Below are positions 5,757 to 5,939 of a DNA stretch of 5,939 nucleotides, piece after piece. The DNA is from Bacteroidales bacterium (GTDB lineage Bacteria > Bacteroidota > Bacteroidia > Bacteroidales > 4484-276). Under the pieces are notes generated by a model. It saw nothing but the letters and a program-made list of their open reading frames with translations, was not told where the DNA came from and searched no databases. Positions within the stretch are counted from its first letter, which is position 1. Each line of letters begins with the position of its first letter. The stretch is from the NCBI GenBank assembly GCA_018400545.1, contig JAGYLT010000154.1:1-5939 (forward strand), in the 5' to 3' direction. Made by a program: the position numbers and the translations under genes.

Positions 5757-5939
5757 AGCGTTAAACTCATCATCAGGCCGGGCAGTAAAGTACAACATGC
5801 CCTGGTATTCTGTAATCGAGTTAAAATTGGTGAGTATATCAGCAACCTGAACGGGCGCTTGTGCTTTAGCAACTGTAATAACTGATGAGGTTAGAAAAAT
5901 GAAGTAAATTACGCTGACCGCTTTTAATGCACTGTGCAT
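5427..5939 (-). CDS. N-terminal fragment of the ELWxxDGT-repeat protein (signal peptide plus three repeats)
   Basis: 170 residues as actually encoded before the TGA. Residues 1-28 form the signal peptide (hydrophobic core IYFIFL, likely cut after AQA). Three repeat cores follow: a degenerate QLYQSDGT (62-69), KLWKTDGT (114-121) and ELWKTDGT (161-168), each preceded by a hydrophobic strand such as GMLYFTA. The chain stops two residues after the third core, at DGTEA. This piece could be exported but would lack the sorting tail and probably stay in the periplasm. The start at 5939 is supported by the signal peptide, though an earlier start outside the window cannot be excluded. Confidence 0.7.
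   Translation of the reverse strand: MHSALKAVSVIYFIFLTSSVITVAKAQAPVQVADILTNFNSITEYQGMLYFTARPDDEFNAQLYQSDGTKAVTQVLKEISSNSVYWMGASPNDLIVVNDLLIYEQYDSTHTVKKLWKTDGTSAGTSIIKHFDSNNIYCLYENFVLNNQLIFVVDTEDYGYELWKTDGTEA

Larger units (their letters stand above)
4558..5939 (-). pseudogene. Secreted ELWxxDGT-repeat protein with T9SS-like tail, interrupted by a stop and a frameshift
   Basis: Read as one gene, this is about 460 codons: signal peptide (1-28, cut after AQA), seven ELWxxDGT repeats spaced 47-56 residues apart, and a C-terminal domain like the T9SS sorting tail. Such proteins are predicted beta-propeller-like and are exported across the outer membrane or anchored at the surface; no enzyme activity is known for the repeats. 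Two lesions break it. Codon 171 (5427-5429) is TGA where the repeat pattern DGTEAGT predicts glycine, and the frame is otherwise open straight through, from the ATG at 5939 to 4692. Secondly, the frame must change by one base between about 4785 and 4734 to reach the tail, which ends with TGA at 4558-4560. Neither fragment alone would have both the signal peptide and the sorting tail. It may be a true pseudogene or an artefact of sequence errors. The ATG is the last codon in the window, so upstream control is not visible. Confidence 0.75.

Overview
The window looks like a chromosomal segment of a member of the Bacteroidota. Three things point there: a type IX secretion (T9SS)-like C-terminal tail on an ELWxxDGT-repeat protein, a DUF4783-type exported protein, and putative promoters of the TAnnTTTG type with no clear Shine-Dalgarno sequences. 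I cannot name the genus. Most genes are roughly 40-50% GC, but the HEPN/MNT pair is only about 34% GC by hand count.

Layout, left to right. 41-1051 (+) encodes an exported class II cyclic-nucleotide phosphodiesterase (metallo-beta-lactamase fold); a candidate promoter box lies at the very start of the window. Convergent to it, 1048-1470 (-) encodes a small exported DUF4783-like protein whose last quarter is shifted out of frame by an apparent one-base deletion. A 113-base divergent spacer (1471-1583) carries two candidate -7 boxes pointing at each other. rlmH (1584-2057, +) then overlaps the end of rlmN (2051-3091, -) by 7 bases; both make 23S rRNA methyltransferases. On the minus strand, reading leftwards from 4406, four genes are packed tightly: a ferredoxin-NADP-reductase-like flavoprotein, an MNT nucleotidyltransferase antitoxin, a HEPN (HepT-like) toxin, and rlmN. 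They are separated by +4, -4 and -8 bases, so they probably form one transcription unit. The toxin-antitoxin pair looks like an AT-rich cassette set between two ordinary genes. Finally, 4558-5939 (-) is a secreted ELWxxDGT-repeat protein with seven repeats and a T9SS-like tail. It is broken by one in-frame TGA and one frameshift, and its ATG is the last codon of the window.

How the parts relate: RlmH and RlmN both modify 23S rRNA, and the HEPN/MNT module is a typical RNase toxin with an AMP-transferring antitoxin. The phosphodiesterase, DUF4783 protein and repeat protein are all exported. I see no strong evidence for a wholly new system. The points most worth checking are the TA cassette translationally wired into rlmN, the single stop codon inside an otherwise perfect repeat, and whether the three one-base lesions (all in exported-protein genes) are real decay or sequence error.
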